The notes below the pieces were generated by a model that was given only the letters and a program-made list of their open reading frames with translations, did not search any database and was not told the origin of the DNA. A stretch of 13,929 nucleotides of DNA from JBNJGT01 sp046496745. GTDB lineage: Archaea > Nanobdellota > Nanobdellia > Woesearchaeales > JACJVW01. The DNA lies in contig JAWOGQ010000058.1 of NCBI GenBank assembly GCA_046496745.1, positions 1 to 13,929 of the forward strand, read 5' to 3'. Of the stretch, positions 13,663 through 13,929 are shown piece after piece (the first letter of the stretch is position 1; each line of letters starts with the position of its first letter). A program made the translations under genes and the position numbers.

Positions 13663-13929
13663 GCTGTGGATTGCTGTATTCTTTCTGCTAGCTCCAGCTA
13701 TTTTCGCCAGCAGTCTTGGAGATATTGAACTTGCCGACAGCCTTGGTGATATTGGCAACATGATGGAAGACATACTGCGCAATGATGATGCAATGTTTGC
13801 CTTGGTCTTTGTTATCCTTTACATACTTATCTACAATCTTTTGAAGATGCTTTTTGCAAGCGTCCCTCTCTTAGGTGAATCAAAACCTGCAAGAACTATA
13901 GCAGGGGCGATCAGTCTTCTGGCAGTCAT
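13649..13929 (+). CDS. Membrane protein with signal peptide, 3' end missing
   Basis: The frame starts within the last 14 bp of the AbrB-type gene and is open to the window edge (93 complete codons). Residues 6-20 are a hydrophobic signal sequence ending in APAIFA, with likely cleavage or retention near residue 20. An acidic stretch with a repeated SLGDI (22-26 and 31-35) follows, then a membrane segment at 48-70 and the start of another from about 83. I do not recognise the family. Coupling to the AbrB-type gene suggests it is controlled by that protein. Confidence 0.6.
   Translation, partial: MLEIRLWIAVFFLLAPAIFASSLGDIELADSLGDIGNMMEDILRNDDAMFALVFVILYILIYNLLKMLFASVPLLGESKPARTIAGAISLLAV

Noticed and set aside
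1..13929. Search for tRNA or rRNA genes, CRISPR arrays and insertion sequences
   Set aside because: No cloverleaf-like region, regularly spaced repeats, transposase or terminal inverted repeats were noticed; coding density leaves little room for them.
13507..13929. AbrB-type gene and next gene as a toxin-antitoxin pair
   Set aside because: The second product has a signal sequence and membrane segments and does not resemble MazF, PIN or other usual AbrB-linked toxins in the visible part.

Overview
The window looks archaeal, most probably from an uncultured DPANN lineage of Woesearchaeota/Pacearchaeota type; that placement is inferred from overall resemblance. Evidence for Archaea: ribosomal proteins eL14 and eL34, an archaeal-type two-subunit PheRS with an N-terminally extended alpha subunit and a short beta subunit, a TrmB-type regulator with a PLD-like C-terminal half, a TraB/PrgY-family protein, and TATA-like boxes about 25-27 bp before several start codons. 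The DNA is AT-rich and very compact, with many overlapping genes. The first and last genes run off the window, and no gene-free stretch exceeds 300 bases.

Layout. (1) Bases 1-471: end of a macro-domain protein (+), tail-to-tail with a minus-strand operon (4141 to 455) that encodes an M50-like membrane protein without its HExxH motif, a metallo-beta-lactamase hydrolase, and a large protein with a GlnD-like HD domain and a C-terminal region resembling an ADP-ribosyltransferase fold. (2) 4245-7119: four overlapping genes (chorismate mutase, prephenate dehydrogenase, prephenate dehydratase with ACT domain, PLP aminotransferase) that together convert chorismate to phenylalanine and tyrosine. (3) 7103-7789: TraB-family gene (-). 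(4) About 230 bp rich in palindromes, then a TrmB-family regulator with a strong Shine-Dalgarno sequence and a TTG start. (5) 8885-12773: pheS, a Yip1-type membrane protein, pheT and a 52-residue membrane protein, all overlapping or abutting. (6) eL34 and eL14 on the minus strand. (7) An AbrB-type DNA-binding protein whose start is surrounded by palindromes, coupled to a membrane protein cut by the window edge.

Gene expression. Genes that begin transcription units (M50-like, aroQ, traB-like, pheS, eL34) have a TATA-like box centred about 25-28 bp before an ATG, which fits leaderless mRNAs and in three cases selects a more internal start than the longest reading frame. Downstream genes are coupled by overlaps. 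The TrmB-type regulator is the exception, with a leader and a strong Shine-Dalgarno sequence.

Most unusual: the macro-domain gene beside the HD plus ART-like protein, which may be an unrecognised ADP-ribose or nucleotide-based system; the predicted dead M50 protein at the head of that operon; the Yip1 gene between pheS and pheT; and the palindromes at the AbrB promoter.
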